In this document: positions 25,979-35,483 of the stretch, one piece after another | Position numbering within the stretch: position 1 is the stretch's first letter | How the letters are laid out: each line of letters begins with the position of its first letter | NCBI GenBank assembly: GCA_016714815.1 | Contig: JADKBZ010000033.1 | Location: 80,982 to 144,981, forward strand | From: Holophagales bacterium | GTDB taxonomy: Bacteria; Acidobacteriota; Thermoanaerobaculia; UBA5066 | Length of the DNA stretch: 64,000 nt | Direction of reading: 5' to 3' | Translations under genes and position numbers: made by a program | The notes under the pieces: model-generated | What the model was told of the DNA's origin: nothing | The model's input: only the letters and a program-made list of their open reading frames with translations | The model's database searches: none

Positions 25979-28024
25979 TCAGGCCTCGCCGTCGGTCCGG
26001 CGGGAGTCCCAGTACATGTAGGCGGCCAGGAGGATGTAGGCGCCGAGGGCGAGGAGCCCTTCCCCCGAGAGCGCCCAAGTTCCGCCGGGCGGGGTTCCAG
26101 TCCCGATCCCCCGCGACCTTCTCGTCGCTCGCCGAGGAACTTGAAGAGCGCCGCGAGGACCCCCATGACGGCGCCGCCCGCGATGAAGCCGGAGGCGACG
26201 AGCATCCCGCGCGAGTTGCGCGCCGACTCGAGCTTCTCGTTCCCCTTCGCCGACTTCGCGACGAAGTGCGCCACGAGGCCGCCGACGACGAGCGGCGTGT
26301 TCAGCTCCTGCGGGATGTACATCCCGAGGGCGAAGGCGAGGGCGGGGACGCCGATCATCTGCATCGTCATCGCGATGAGGGCGCCGACGCCGTAGAGGAG
26401 CCACGGCACCGGCTCGTTCGACATGAGCGTCTTGATGACCGCCGCCATCGCGTTCGCCTGGGGCGCGACGAGGACCTCCGACTCGGAGTGCGTCGGTCCG
26501 GCGACGAAGCCGTAGGCGTTGTTCAGGAGGAGGATGACCGAGCCGACCGTCAGCGCCGCGACGAGCGTCCGGAGGAACTTGAGCGCTCCTGGATCGCGGG
26601 GGTCGCCCCGATCCAGTAGCCGACCTTCAGGTCCGTGATGAGGCCGCCCGCCATCGAGAGCGCCGTGCAGACGACGCCGCCGATCAGGAGCGCGGCGAGC
26701 ATTCCCGACTTGCCGGAGAGCCCGGCCTTCACGAGGAAGATCGACGTCAGGATGAGCGTCATGAGCGTCATCCCCGAGATCGGGTTCGTCCCGACGACGG
26801 CGATGGCCCGTGCCGCAACGCTCGTGAAGAGGAACGCGATGACGATCACGACCGCCAGGGCGATGAGCGACTGCGGAAGGGCGCTCGGCAGGCGGGCAGG
26901 ACGCCGAAGCGGAAGAAGGCCCACACGACGACGGCGACGGCGACGAGCCCGCCGAGGATGACCTTCATCGGGATGTCCCGGTCGGTCCGCTCGGTCGCCT
27001 CGGGAGCGGCCTTCCCCTTGCCGCCCGCGAGCTCCTTGAAGCCGAGAGAGAAAGCCTTCGCGATGATCCGCCAGCTCCGGAGGATTCCCATGATCCCGGC
27101 CGCGGCGATGGCACCGATGCCGATGTGCCTCACGTACCCGCGGAAGACGGCCTCGGCGTTCATGCCGTGGAGATGAGCGTCCCGTCCGAAACGGGCGGGA
27201 TCGCGACCGTCAGGTACTGCCCGAAGTGCGCCACGAGCGGGACGAGAAGGAACCAGGAGAGGAACGACCCGGCGCAGATGATGGCCGAATACTTCAGGCC
27301 GATGATGTAGCCGAGCCCCGCGACCGAGGCGAGCACGTCGAGCTTGAAGACGAGCTTCCCCTTCTCGGCGAGCTCCTTCAGGAACGGCACCGAGCGCGTC
27401 GTGAAGACCTCGGCGAACGCCTCGAGGTGGATGACGAGGAAGTCGAAGATGCCGCCGACGGCCGCGGCGAGGACGAGGACCTTGGCCTGCGCGCCGCCCG
27501 CCTCGCCGGCGACGAGGACCTCCGTCGTCGCCGTCGCCTCGGGGAACGGGAACTCCCCGTGCATCTCCTTGACGAAGTAGCGACGGAGCGGAACGAGGAA
27601 GAGAAGGCCGAGCGTCCCCCCGAAGACCGCCACCAGGAAGAGCTTCACGAGGTTCACGTCGAGGCCGAGGATGAAGAGCGCCGGCAGCGTGAAGATCGAC
27701 CCCGCCACGACGAGGCCCGAGGCCGCGCCGACGGACTGGACGATGACGTTCTCCAGGATCGTCGAGCGGCGCTTGAAGGCGTAGCCCCAATCCGACCGCG
27801 AGGATCGAGATCGGGATCGCCGCCTCGAAGACCTGGCCGACCTTAAGGCCGAGGAAGGCCGCCGCCGCCGAGAAGACGGCCGCCATGATGATCCCGAGCG
27901 TCACCGACCGCGGCGTGAACTCCTGCATGGTGGAGCCCGCCGGGACGATCGGCGTGTAGCTCTCGCCCGGCTTCAGCGAGCGGTAGGCGTTCTCCGGAAG
28001 GGACTTCGACGAGGAGATATCCAT
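25979..28024 (-). pseudogene. OPT-family oligopeptide transporter, broken by about five single-base frameshifts
   Basis: The fragments join in order into one polytopic OPT protein of about 680 residues. It begins MDISSSKSLPENAYRSL (start 28024, GGAGG upstream) and reaches AVFSAAAAFLGLKVGQVFEA; the frame breaks near 27789 (extra G in GGGG). It continues from AGSIFTLPALFILGLDVN to VSDGTLIST and breaks near 27163. It resumes at NAEAVFRGYVRHIGIGAIAAAG, breaks near 26905, and gives LPSALPQSLIALAVVIVIAF. It breaks near 26585, gives NEPVPWLLYGVGALIAMTMQ, and breaks near 26110 before LLALGAYILLAAYMYWDSRR. All breaks are one base, mostly in homopolymers, and the peptide is otherwise well conserved, so error is likelier than decay. 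OPT proteins import oligopeptides or metal chelates with protons. Confidence 0.8.
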
Positions 28025-28131
28025 CATTCCTCCGTGGGGTGCGCAATCGGAAGACGGCGTGGGTCTTTCACGCGGGGCTTCAGAGTTTAGAGGGCGGGAA
28101 CGGCCGGAGGAAGCCTTTTCGCCGGGGAAAT

Positions 28132-29058
28132 TCAGCCCGGGGCCAGGAGCGCCGCGATCGCCTCCTCGTACGGGACCGGACGGGTCATCTGGCGGAACCG
28201 GTCCGGGACGGTGAAGACCGTCTCCCGCGTCCGCCCGAGGGCGTTCCATTCGAAGATCTCGAGGACCTCGCGCCGGGCCCCGGGGTCGGCGACGAGCTTC
28301 TCGAAGCGCTCCTCCAGGGACGACAGGAACGGCTGGACGGGGATCGAGCCCGGCCGCTGGACCCGCATCTCCGCGAAGAGCCCCGCGATCGCCTCGAATC
28401 GCGTCGTCGAGAGGAAGAAGTAGGACCCGATCATGTCGACGACCTGCATGGGGAGCCAGAACGGCGCGTCGTCGAAGACCTTCTCGAAGTGGAAGACCGT
28501 CTGCAGGACGAGGTGCTCGACGAGGCTCGCCAGCCCGGCCGCCTCCCCGCGCTCCCCGCTCCTGGCGAGGAGCAGCGCGTGCGCGATGGCGGCGCTCCGG
28601 ATCTCGACCGCGGGCGTGGAATAGAGCGCCGACGAGTCGTAGAGCCGCGCGTGCTCGAGGCCCAGGCCGGTGGCCTCCGGCGAGATCCGCGCCGAAGCGG
28701 CGATGTTCCCCAGGTCGTGGCAGGCGAAGGCGACGCCGAACGCCGTCCGGAGGACGTCGGCTCCCGGCTCCGCGTCTCCGGTCGCCGCCGCCCAGCGACG
28801 GGCCCCCGGAACGATTCCGAACGGGTCCGAGCCGGCCGCCAGGGCCGCGAAGACGGCATCCACCCCGTCGGACACGGCGGACACGTGCCGCTCGTTGTGG
28901 TACGAGGCGTTCGGGGAGACGCCGGGAACGGCCGCCTCGGGGAGACCGGCCCAGACCTCCCTCTCGAACCGCTCGTGAGCGGCGACGGCGAGCGCCCGGA
29001 CCTCGCGGACGAGCTCCGGGAAAGTGGGAACTGGCGGTCCGCTACCAGGAAGGGTCAT
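28132..29058 (-). CDS. HD-superfamily metal-dependent phosphohydrolase-like protein
   Basis: 308 residues, predicted cytoplasmic and helical. The spaced motifs SYHNERHV (53-60) and FACHDLGN (about 112-119), followed by later histidines, resemble the H...HD...H metal site of HD-domain phosphodiesterases and phosphohydrolases. No linked output domain is present, and the nucleotide substrate is unknown. It stands alone on the minus strand between hoxH and the OPT transporter and seems to have its own start (ATG 29058). An HD-like but inactive protein cannot be excluded. Confidence 0.55.
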   Translation of the reverse strand: MTLPGSGPPVPTFPELVREVRALAVAAHERFEREVWAGLPEAAVPGVSPNASYHNERHVSAVSDGVDAVFAALAAGSDPFGIVPGARRWAAATGDAEPGADVLRTAFGVAFACHDLGNIAASARISPEATGLGLEHARLYDSSALYSTPAVEIRSAAIAHALLLARSGERGEAAGLASLVEHLVLQTVFHFEKVFDDAPFWLPMQVVDMIGSYFFLSTTRFEAIAGLFAEMRVQRPGSIPVQPFLSSLEERFEKLVADPGARREVLEIFEWNALGRTRETVFTVPDRFRQMTRPVPYEEAIAALLAPG

Positions 29059-29152
29059 CTGTTTCTCGCCGGCATGTTAGCAGCGAGGAGCGCGGGCCGG
29101 ATGGAAGTCCTGCCCGCGCCCCTCCCGGCGCATGGGGGGCGGCCCGGAAGCG

Positions 29153-30574
29153 TCAGCGGGCCTTCCGGTCGAGGAGGCGCCCGTCCGCGTCCCGGAGCTC
29201 GACCACGAGCGGCATCGTGCCGACCGCGTGGGTCGAGCACGACAGGCACGGGTCGAAGCTCCGGACGACGGCCTCGATCCGGTTCAGCATCCCCTCCTGG
29301 ATCTCCTGGCTGCTGACGTAGTGGCGCGCGGCCTGGAGCACGCCGCGGTTGATCGCGAGGTTGTTGAAGCCGGTCGCGATGATCAGGTTGGCCCAGACGA
29401 TGAGGCCGTTCTCGTCGATCCGGTAGTGGTGGATGAGCGTCCCGCGCGGCGCTTCCGAGACGCCGATCCCTTCGAGGTTGTTCGGGCGCGCGTGGGCGCG
29501 GACCTGCTTCGAGAGGATGCCGGGGTTGTGGAGGAGCTGATCCATCTTCTCCAGCCCGAAGAGGATCTCGATGAGCCGGGCGTAGTGGTAGTAGAACGAC
29601 GAGAGGACCGCGCCGCGCTCGAGGGCGCGGAACTCGGCCCACTCCTCGTTGGCGCGCGGCGTGTCGATCCCGTCGATGACGTTCATCCGCGCCAGCGGCC
29701 CGACCCGGACCATTCCCCCGGGGTATCCCGACGGCTTGTAGTACGGGCTCTTGAGGTAGGAGTCGGGCTCCACGGCCTCGCCGATCAGTTCGCGGTACGT
29801 CGACGGGTCGGCGTTGTCGACGACGACCTTGCCGTTCGCGTCGACGATCCGGAGGACGCCGTCGGTCATCTCGAGCTTGTCGTCGGCCGTCGTCAGCCCC
29901 ATGAAGAGGCTCGGGAAGTTCGCGAAGGTCCGGATCTCCTCCCGGAACCCCTCCAGCGACCGCTTCGTCCGCTCGAGCGTCCGGCCGATGATCTCGTAGC
30001 ACTCCGGTAGCCACGAGAGGATGAGGTCGCGCTTGTCGGCCGTCAGCGCCTGGTCGACGCCGCCGGGGACGAGCCACGCGGGGTGGATCCGCTTGTCGGC
30101 GAGCGTCTCGATGACCTGTTGCCCGAAGCGGCGGAGACGGACGCCGTCGCGCGCGTCCTGGGGGTTCTTCTCGAGGACGCCGAAGATGTTCCGCTTCGCC
30201 GGGTCGGAGTCGAACCCGAGGAGGAGGTCCGGCGAGGAAAGGTAGAAGTAGCTCAGCGCGTGCGACTGGATCATCTGCGCCAGGTTGAGGACCTGGCGGA
30301 GCATGGCGGCCGTCTCGGGGATCTTCACCGCGAGGATGGCGTCGCACGCCTTGGCCGAGGCGACGAGGTGGCTGACGGGGCAGATGCCGCAGATCCGGGC
30401 CATGAGCGCCGGCATCTCGTAGAACGGGCGCCCCTCGCAGAACTTCTCGAAACCGCGGAACTGCGTGACGTGGAACCGGGCGTCGGAGACGTGACCGGCG
30501 TCGTCGAGCTTCAGCGTGATCTTCGAGTGCCCTTCGATCCGGGTGACGGGGTCGATGGTGATCGTCTTTCCCAT
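29153..30574 (-). CDS. hoxH: Bidirectional [NiFe] hydrogenase large subunit HoxH
   Basis: This 473-residue catalytic subunit carries the NiFe(CN)2CO site. Both nickel motifs are intact: RICGICPVSH (Cys62, Cys65) near the N-terminus and DPCLSCSTH near the C-terminus. The protein extends about 24 residues past that second motif, as in unprocessed HoxH, which a HoxW-type protease must cut during maturation. Group 3d enzymes couple H2 oxidation or production to NAD(H). It is last of the hoxEFUYH operon (8 bp after hoxY). No hyp or hoxW maturation genes are in the window. Confidence 0.95.
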   Translation of the reverse strand: MGKTITIDPVTRIEGHSKITLKLDDAGHVSDARFHVTQFRGFEKFCEGRPFYEMPALMARICGICPVSHLVASAKACDAILAVKIPETAAMLRQVLNLAQMIQSHALSYFYLSSPDLLLGFDSDPAKRNIFGVLEKNPQDARDGVRLRRFGQQVIETLADKRIHPAWLVPGGVDQALTADKRDLILSWLPECYEIIGRTLERTKRSLEGFREEIRTFANFPSLFMGLTTADDKLEMTDGVLRIVDANGKVVVDNADPSTYRELIGEAVEPDSYLKSPYYKPSGYPGGMVRVGPLARMNVIDGIDTPRANEEWAEFRALERGAVLSSFYYHYARLIEILFGLEKMDQLLHNPGILSKQVRAHARPNNLEGIGVSEAPRGTLIHHYRIDENGLIVWANLIIATGFNNLAINRGVLQAARHYVSSQEIQEGMLNRIEAVVRSFDPCLSCSTHAVGTMPLVVELRDADGRLLDRKAR

Positions 30575-30582
30575 GGCGTGTC

Positions 30583-31113
30583 CTAGCGTCCGAACCGCGT
30601 GGCGGAGAGGTCGGGGGTCGTCCCGTCGAGGAGGGAGACGAGCGCGCCGAAGATGACGTCGGCCGGCGGGGGGCAGCCGGGGAGGAAGACGTCGACCGGC
30701 ACGATCTCGTGCACGGGCCGCGTCCGCGGGAGGAGCCGCGGGATGACCTCGCACGGCACCTGTTGCTTCAGATCGGCATTCTCGAAGTACGCCCTTTTCA
30801 TCACGTCGTCCACCTTGAACGTGTTCCGCATGCCGGGTACGTTGCTCGTGACGGCGCAGTCGCCGAGCGCGATGAGGAGCTTCGTCCGGCTCCTCACCAT
30901 CCGGATCTTGTGGAGATCCTCCTCGCTGGAGACGCCCCCCTCGACGATCGTCACGTCGACGTCGGCCGGGAACTCCTTCAGGTCGACGAGCGGGCTGTAG
31001 ACGACCTCGACGCGGGCGGCGATCTCGAGGATCCGCTCGTCCATGTCGAGGAAGGACATGTGGCAGCCGGAGCAGCCGTCGAGCCACACCGTGGCCAGCT
31101 TGACCTTACTCAC
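30583..31113 (-). CDS. hoxY: Bidirectional hydrogenase small subunit HoxY
   Basis: This 176-residue short small subunit is typical of cytoplasmic group 3d enzymes and has no Tat signal. LDGCSGCHMSFLDMDE supplies the proximal [4Fe-4S] cysteines, with ALGDCAV and VFLPGCPPPADVI completing the cluster. It passes electrons from HoxH to the HoxFU diaphorase. The ATG at 31113 overlaps hoxU by 8 bp. Confidence 0.95.
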   Translation of the reverse strand: MSKVKLATVWLDGCSGCHMSFLDMDERILEIAARVEVVYSPLVDLKEFPADVDVTIVEGGVSSEEDLHKIRMVRSRTKLLIALGDCAVTSNVPGMRNTFKVDDVMKRAYFENADLKQQVPCEVIPRLLPRTRPVHEIVPVDVFLPGCPPPADVIFGALVSLLDGTTPDLSATRFGR

Positions 31114-31861
31114 TCCGGTCCTCCCTCATCATCGTCAGGTACGGGAGGAAGCGGGTCCGCTTCGACATCTCGCGGACCGACTTCCCCTTCTCCGTGAGCG
31201 CGCCGGTCGGGCAGACCTGGACGCACTTGCCGCACCCGGTGCACGTCTCGGAGGAGCCCCAGGGCTGGTTCAGGTCGGTGATGACCCGGGCGCCGATCCC
31301 GCGCCCGTTGATGTCCCAGGTGTGCGCCCCCTCCACCTCGCCGCAGACGCGGACGCAGCGCTGGCAGAGGACGCAGCGGTTGTGGTCGTTGACGAAGCGC
31401 TCGTGCGAGGCGTCGACCGGGAGCTTCGGGTTGCGGTACGGCACCGTCAGGTGCGTCACGCCGAGGGTCTGCGCGAGGTTCTGGAGCTCGCAGTGGCCGT
31501 TGGAGACGCAGACGGCGCAGACGTGGTTCCTCTCGGAGAAGAGGAGCTCGACGATCGTCTTGCGGTACTTCTGGAGGCGCTCGGAGTCGGTGACGACCTC
31601 CATCCCCTCTCCGACCATCGTCACGCACGACGCGAAGAGCCTGCTCGAGCCCTTGACCTCCACCATGCAGAGGCGGCACGCGCCGACGGGCGTCAGGCCG
31701 TCGAGGTTGCAGAGCGTCGGGATCTGGATCCCGTTGTCGCGCGCGGCGTCCAGGATCGACTCGTCCTCGCGGGCGGAGACGAGACGGTCGTCGATCGTCA
31801 AGGTCTTGACCTTGCTCGACGGGGCGGGGGCGGCGGGTTTGGCGCTCGGACGGCTGCTCAC
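31106..31861 (-). CDS. hoxU: NAD-reducing hydrogenase diaphorase iron-sulfur subunit HoxU
   Basis: 251 residues related to the N-terminal part of NuoG. A [2Fe-2S] plant-type ferredoxin domain comes first (CNLDGLTPVGACRLC... then C). Next are the NuoG-type Cys/His region (CAVCVSNGHCELQNLA) and two [4Fe-4S] clusters (CVLCQRCVRVC and CTGCGKCVQVCP). It wires HoxY to HoxF. I chose the GTG at 31861 because it overlaps the hoxF stop (GTGA) and GGGAGGTG lies upstream. The first 20 residues are serine/alanine/proline-rich. Confidence 0.93.
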   Translation of the reverse strand: MSSRPSAKPAAPAPSSKVKTLTIDDRLVSAREDESILDAARDNGIQIPTLCNLDGLTPVGACRLCMVEVKGSSRLFASCVTMVGEGMEVVTDSERLQKYRKTIVELLFSERNHVCAVCVSNGHCELQNLAQTLGVTHLTVPYRNPKLPVDASHERFVNDHNRCVLCQRCVRVCGEVEGAHTWDINGRGIGARVITDLNQPWGSSETCTGCGKCVQVCPTGALTEKGKSVREMSKRTRFLPYLTMMREDRSE

Positions 31862-33516
31862 GCGGCACCTCCCGCCGGTGCCGCATGGGCCGCCGCGTGG
31901 CCTGCCGCCGCGGCCTCCCCGGCCGCGATCTTCGATTCGTACTCGTCGCGGAAGTAGTGGAGGGTCGAGAGGACCGGGTTCGGGGCGCTCTGGCCGAGGC
32001 CGCAGAGGCTCGTCGACTTCACGACGTCGCAGAGGTGCTCGAGGAGCGCGAGCTCCCGCGCCGTCGCCTCCCCCGCAGAAATCTGCCGGAGGAGCTCGTG
32101 CATCTGCGCCGTGCCGACCCGGCAGGGGACGCACTTGCCGCACGACTCGTCCATGCAGAACTCCATGAAGAACTTGGCGACGTCGACCATCGACGACGTC
32201 TCGTCCATGACGATCATGCCGCCCGAGCCCATGATCGAGCCGAGCTTTGCGAGCGACTCGTAGTCGCACGGCATGTCGAGGCCCGACTCCGGGATGCAGC
32301 CGCCCGAGGGACCGCCGGTCTGCACGGCCTTGAAGGCCTTCCCGTCCGGCACGCCGCCGCCGATGTCGAAGATGATCTCGCGAAGAGGCATCCCCATCGG
32401 CACCTCGATGAGGCCCGTGTTCGTGATGGCGCCGGCGAGCGCGAAGACCTTCGTGCCACGGCTCTTGGCCGTGCCGATCTTCGCGAACCACTCCGGGCCG
32501 TTGCGGAGGATCGTCGGGATGTTCGCGAGCGTCTCGACGTTGTTGATGAGCGTCGGGTAGCCCCAGAGGCCCGATTCCGCCGGGTACGGCGGCCGCGGCC
32601 TCGGCGTGCCTCGTCCCCCCTCGACGGAGGCGATGAGGGCGGTCTCCTCGCCGCAGACGAAGGCGCCGGCGCCGAGCCGGAGGTCCACGCTGAAGCTGAA
32701 GGTCGTTCCGCCGATGCTCGCCCCGAGCAGCCCCATCCGCTCGGCCTGCCTGATGGCGAGCTTGAGGCGCTTGATCGCGAGCGGGTACTCCGCCCTCACG
32801 TAGACGAAGCCCTGCTGTGCGCCGACGGCGTAGCCGGCCAGCGCCATCCCCTCGAGGATCCGGTGCGGGTCGCTCTCGAGGACGGCGCGGTCCATGAACG
32901 CGCCCGGGTCCCCCTCGTCGCCGTTGCAGATGACGTACTTCTTCGTCCCCTGCGACTTGTTCACGGTGGCCCACTTCAGGCCGGTCGGGTAGCCTGCTCC
33001 TCCGCGGCCCCGCAGGCCCGACCTCGTCACCTGCTGGACGACGCCGATCGGCGTCATCGCGGTGAGCGTGTCGACGAGGGCGAGATACCCGTCGGCCGCG
33101 ATGTACTCCTCGATCCGTTCCGGATCGATCCGGCCGCAGTTCTCCAGGACGATCTTCTGCTGCCGCGCGAAGAACGGCGCATCGAGGTTCCCCTGGATCC
33201 GCGCCACCGGCCCGGCGCCGAGAGCGTCGACGATGTCGGGGGCGTCCGCGGGCGTCACGCCATGGTAGAGGACCTTCTCCTTCTCGACCGCGACGAGGGG
33301 ACCGGCGGCGCAGAGGCCGAGGCAGCCGACGCCGCGAACCTTGCAGCAGTCCTTTTTCCCGCGGGCCTCGACTTCCTTCTCCAGGGCTTCCTTGACCTTG
33401 TCGCTCTGGAGGGAGAGGCAGCTCGCCGCGACGCAGACGTTGATCTGGTGCGGGATGGCGTCTTTCGCCTCGCGCTCGGTCTGGGAGATCTGGGAGAGGT
33501 CTTCAATGCTGATCAT
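31858..33516 (-). CDS. hoxF: NAD-reducing hydrogenase diaphorase flavoprotein HoxF
   Basis: 552 residues, the NuoF-like NADH/FMN subunit. An N-terminal thioredoxin-like [2Fe-2S] segment (CVAASCLSL and CCKVRGVGCLGLC, about 28-70) is followed by the FMN/NADH domain (RGRGGAGYPTGLKW; CNGDEGDPGAFMDR). The C-terminal N3-type [4Fe-4S] cluster is ESCGKCVPCR with SLCGLGQSAPNP. It exchanges hydride with NAD(H). The start overlaps hoxE by 14 bp. The last 25 residues are alanine-rich, unlike the rest of the family. Confidence 0.95.
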   Translation of the reverse strand: MISIEDLSQISQTEREAKDAIPHQINVCVAASCLSLQSDKVKEALEKEVEARGKKDCCKVRGVGCLGLCAAGPLVAVEKEKVLYHGVTPADAPDIVDALGAGPVARIQGNLDAPFFARQQKIVLENCGRIDPERIEEYIAADGYLALVDTLTAMTPIGVVQQVTRSGLRGRGGAGYPTGLKWATVNKSQGTKKYVICNGDEGDPGAFMDRAVLESDPHRILEGMALAGYAVGAQQGFVYVRAEYPLAIKRLKLAIRQAERMGLLGASIGGTTFSFSVDLRLGAGAFVCGEETALIASVEGGRGTPRPRPPYPAESGLWGYPTLINNVETLANIPTILRNGPEWFAKIGTAKSRGTKVFALAGAITNTGLIEVPMGMPLREIIFDIGGGVPDGKAFKAVQTGGPSGGCIPESGLDMPCDYESLAKLGSIMGSGGMIVMDETSSMVDVAKFFMEFCMDESCGKCVPCRVGTAQMHELLRQISAGEATARELALLEHLCDVVKSTSLCGLGQSAPNPVLSTLHYFRDEYESKIAAGEAAAAGHAAAHAAPAGGAA

Positions 33517-34012
33517 GGTTCATCCACCCCTCGACCTTCGCGGCGAGCTGCGCCGGCGTCAGCTTGGCCGCCACCTCGCCGTCCAGGACGGCGGCCGGCG
33601 CGAGGCCGCACGAGCCGATGCAGCGCGCCGTCAGGACGGAGACCTCGCCGTCGGGCGACGTCATGCCGGACTTCAGGTCGAACTTCTTCTCCAGGACATT
33701 CATGATCTGGTCGGCCCCCTTGATGTAGCAGGCCGTGCCGGTGCAGACGACGCAGGTGTGGCGCCCCTGCGGCTTGAGGGTGAAGAAGTTGTAGAAGGTC
33801 GCCACGCCGTAGACCTTCGAGAGGGGGACGCGCAGCTCCGTCGCCACCATGCGGAGCACGTCCTCCTCGAGAAAGCCGAAAGCCTCCTGGGCGCTGTGGA
33901 GCGCCTCGATGAGGGCGTGCGACTTGTGCCCGTGCCGCCGCATGGTCGCCTCGACGAGGCGCCAGCGGTTGTCCTTCGGCGCGGGAGTTCCTTTCGCAGG
34001 TTCCGGTGTCAT
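33503..34012 (-). CDS. hoxE: Bidirectional hydrogenase diaphorase subunit HoxE
   Basis: This 169-residue NuoE-like thioredoxin-fold protein has a [2Fe-2S] cluster: the first cysteine pair is in CVVCTGTACYIKG and the second in ARCIGSCGLAPA. Together with HoxF and HoxU it forms the diaphorase. The presence of HoxE assigns the set to HoxEFUYH (cyanobacterial-type group 3d) rather than HoxFUYH. The ATG at 34012 has GGGAGGAG 6 nt upstream; an open extension to 34069 lacks a ribosome site. It is the first gene of the operon. Confidence 0.93.
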   Translation of the reverse strand: MTPEPAKGTPAPKDNRWRLVEATMRRHGHKSHALIEALHSAQEAFGFLEEDVLRMVATELRVPLSKVYGVATFYNFFTLKPQGRHTCVVCTGTACYIKGADQIMNVLEKKFDLKSGMTSPDGEVSVLTARCIGSCGLAPAAVLDGEVAAKLTPAQLAAKVEGWMNHDQH

Positions 34013-34041
34013 CTTTCTCCTCCCCCCCGAAGACGAAAAGG

Positions 34042-34060
34042 GCGGCCCCGGAGGGGCCGC
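34042..34060 (-). promoter_or_regulatory. Hairpin in the hoxE leader
   Basis: An 8-bp perfect GC stem (GCGGCCCC / GGGGCCGC, 3-nt loop) lies 30 bp upstream of the hoxE start and is followed on the minus strand by CTTTTC. It could be a weak attenuator or a structure protecting the mRNA end. Confidence 0.45.
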
Positions 34061-34148
34061 GCTCAGCATTCGAATCCGGGGGAAATCACGTCGAAAAGGC
34101 TAGCACGCGACCTCGTCTCACGCCTCGAAGGGGACCCGAATCGTTCTT

Positions 34149-34176
34149 TTGTGAACAACGCCGACTGAGCTAGACT
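34149..34176 (+). promoter_or_regulatory. Candidate sigma-70 promoter for the glycosylasparaginase gene
   Basis: TTGTGA (34149-34154), a 16-bp spacer and TAGACT (34171-34176) lie in a locally AT-richer patch about 165 bp before the start codon. Confidence 0.45.
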
Positions 34177-34346
34177 GTCTGTTTTTCGACCCTTCTCCTT
34201 CGAAATCGATCCCGCCGCCGGCATCCTCGCCCCCGGGTGGCCGGTCCGCCCCGCCCGGCGCCGAGGGGCGTTCCGGCCGCGCGACGGGAGACAATGCGGC
34301 ACCCGGCTTCCTGGCGTGCCGGGACGCGCTCGGAAGAAAGGACGCG

Positions 34347-35441
34347 ATGACCAATCCCCCTCTCTCCCGCCGCCAGCTCCTCGGTTCGGCCGCACTCGTG
34401 GGTGCCGCCGCATTCCTCCCCGCCGACCTCGCCGCCCAGGATTCCGTGCCGTCAACGGCGCCCGCGGGGGACGGATTCGTCCTCGTCACCTCCGCGAACG
34501 GACTCGAGGCGGCGAAGGTGGCGCGCCAGGCGCTGATCCAGGGAAAGGACCCGCTCGACGCCGCGATCGCCGGCGTCAACGTCGTCGAGCTCGACCCGGA
34601 CGACGTGACCGTCGGCTACGGCGGCATCCCGAACGAGGAGGGGGTCGTCGAGCTCGACGCCGCCGTCATGGACGGCCGGACGATGCGGGCCGGCGCCGTC
34701 GCTGCCCTCACGGGCGTGAAGACGCCGTCGAAGGTCGCGCGTCTCGTCATGGACCAGACCGACCGCGTCTTCCTCGTCGGCGCGGGGGCCCGCCGCTTCG
34801 CGACGGCCCACGGGTTTCCCGACGAGAACCTCCTGACGGAGAAGACCCGGAAGATCTGGCTCCACTGGAAGAACCGCCTCTCCGACCTCGACGACTGGAT
34901 CGAGGCGGCCCGCGACGCCGACGACCCCGACGTGAAGCGGTTCCTCGAGAAGTACGGGCGAGAGTACTTCCGCCCGCAGGGGACGATTCACATGTCGGTC
35001 CGATCGGCCAAGGGGGACCTCGTCGGCGTCACGACGACATCGGGGCTCTTCTTCAAGATCCCCGGGCGCGTCGGCGACTCCCCCGTCATCGGGGCCGGCC
35101 TCTATTCCGAGAACGGCGTCGGCTCCGCGGGTTCGACGGGCCGCGGCGAGGCGAACCTCCTCACCTGCGGCTCCCACACGGTCGTCGAGTACCTCCGCGA
35201 CGGCCTCACCCCCGAGGAAGCGTGCCTCAGAGCCCTCAAGCGGATCGCCGAAAAGACCCACCTCGTCCCGCGACACCGCGACGAGAAGGGACGGCCGAAA
35301 TTCAACGTGAACTTCTACTGCGTCGACGCGGCGGGGCGTGCCGCCGGAGCCGCGCTCTGGAGCGGCTCGAAATACGTCGTCGGCGACGCGGGCGGCGTCC
35401 GCACTCTCGAGAGCGCCTGGCTCTACAGGAGAGACGCCTGA
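34347..35441 (+). CDS. Tat-exported N4-(beta-N-acetylglucosaminyl)-L-asparaginase
   Basis: 364 residues. A twin-arginine signal (SRRQLLGSAALVGAAAF) suggests export of the folded protein. It is an Ntn-hydrolase that cleaves itself in two. The scissile bond should be Gly212-Thr213 in QGTIHMSVRS, making Thr213 the nucleophile, and GRVGDSPVIGAGLY and GSTGRGEANL line the active site as in glycosylasparaginase. The enzyme removes asparagine from N-glycan remnants; isoaspartyl peptidase is the main alternative for this fold. It is transcribed away from hoxE and appears monocistronic. Confidence 0.88.
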   Translation: MTNPPLSRRQLLGSAALVGAAAFLPADLAAQDSVPSTAPAGDGFVLVTSANGLEAAKVARQALIQGKDPLDAAIAGVNVVELDPDDVTVGYGGIPNEEGVVELDAAVMDGRTMRAGAVAALTGVKTPSKVARLVMDQTDRVFLVGAGARRFATAHGFPDENLLTEKTRKIWLHWKNRLSDLDDWIEAARDADDPDVKRFLEKYGREYFRPQGTIHMSVRSAKGDLVGVTTTSGLFFKIPGRVGDSPVIGAGLYSENGVGSAGSTGRGEANLLTCGSHTVVEYLRDGLTPEEACLRALKRIAEKTHLVPRHRDEKGRPKFNVNFYCVDAAGRAAGAALWSGSKYVVGDAGGVRTLESAWLYRRDA

Positions 35442-35483
35442 GCGTCCCTTTCCCCGCCTGAACCCGGACGACGGTCCACCTTC

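Larger units (their letters stand above)
34013..34346. other. Divergent intergenic region between hoxE and the glycosylasparaginase gene
   Basis: This 334-bp stretch holds no convincing gene. It contains the hoxE leader hairpin, the hoxE ribosome site and a candidate plus-strand promoter. I see no clear FNR/CRP-type or sigma-54 site for the hox operon. Confidence 0.6.
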
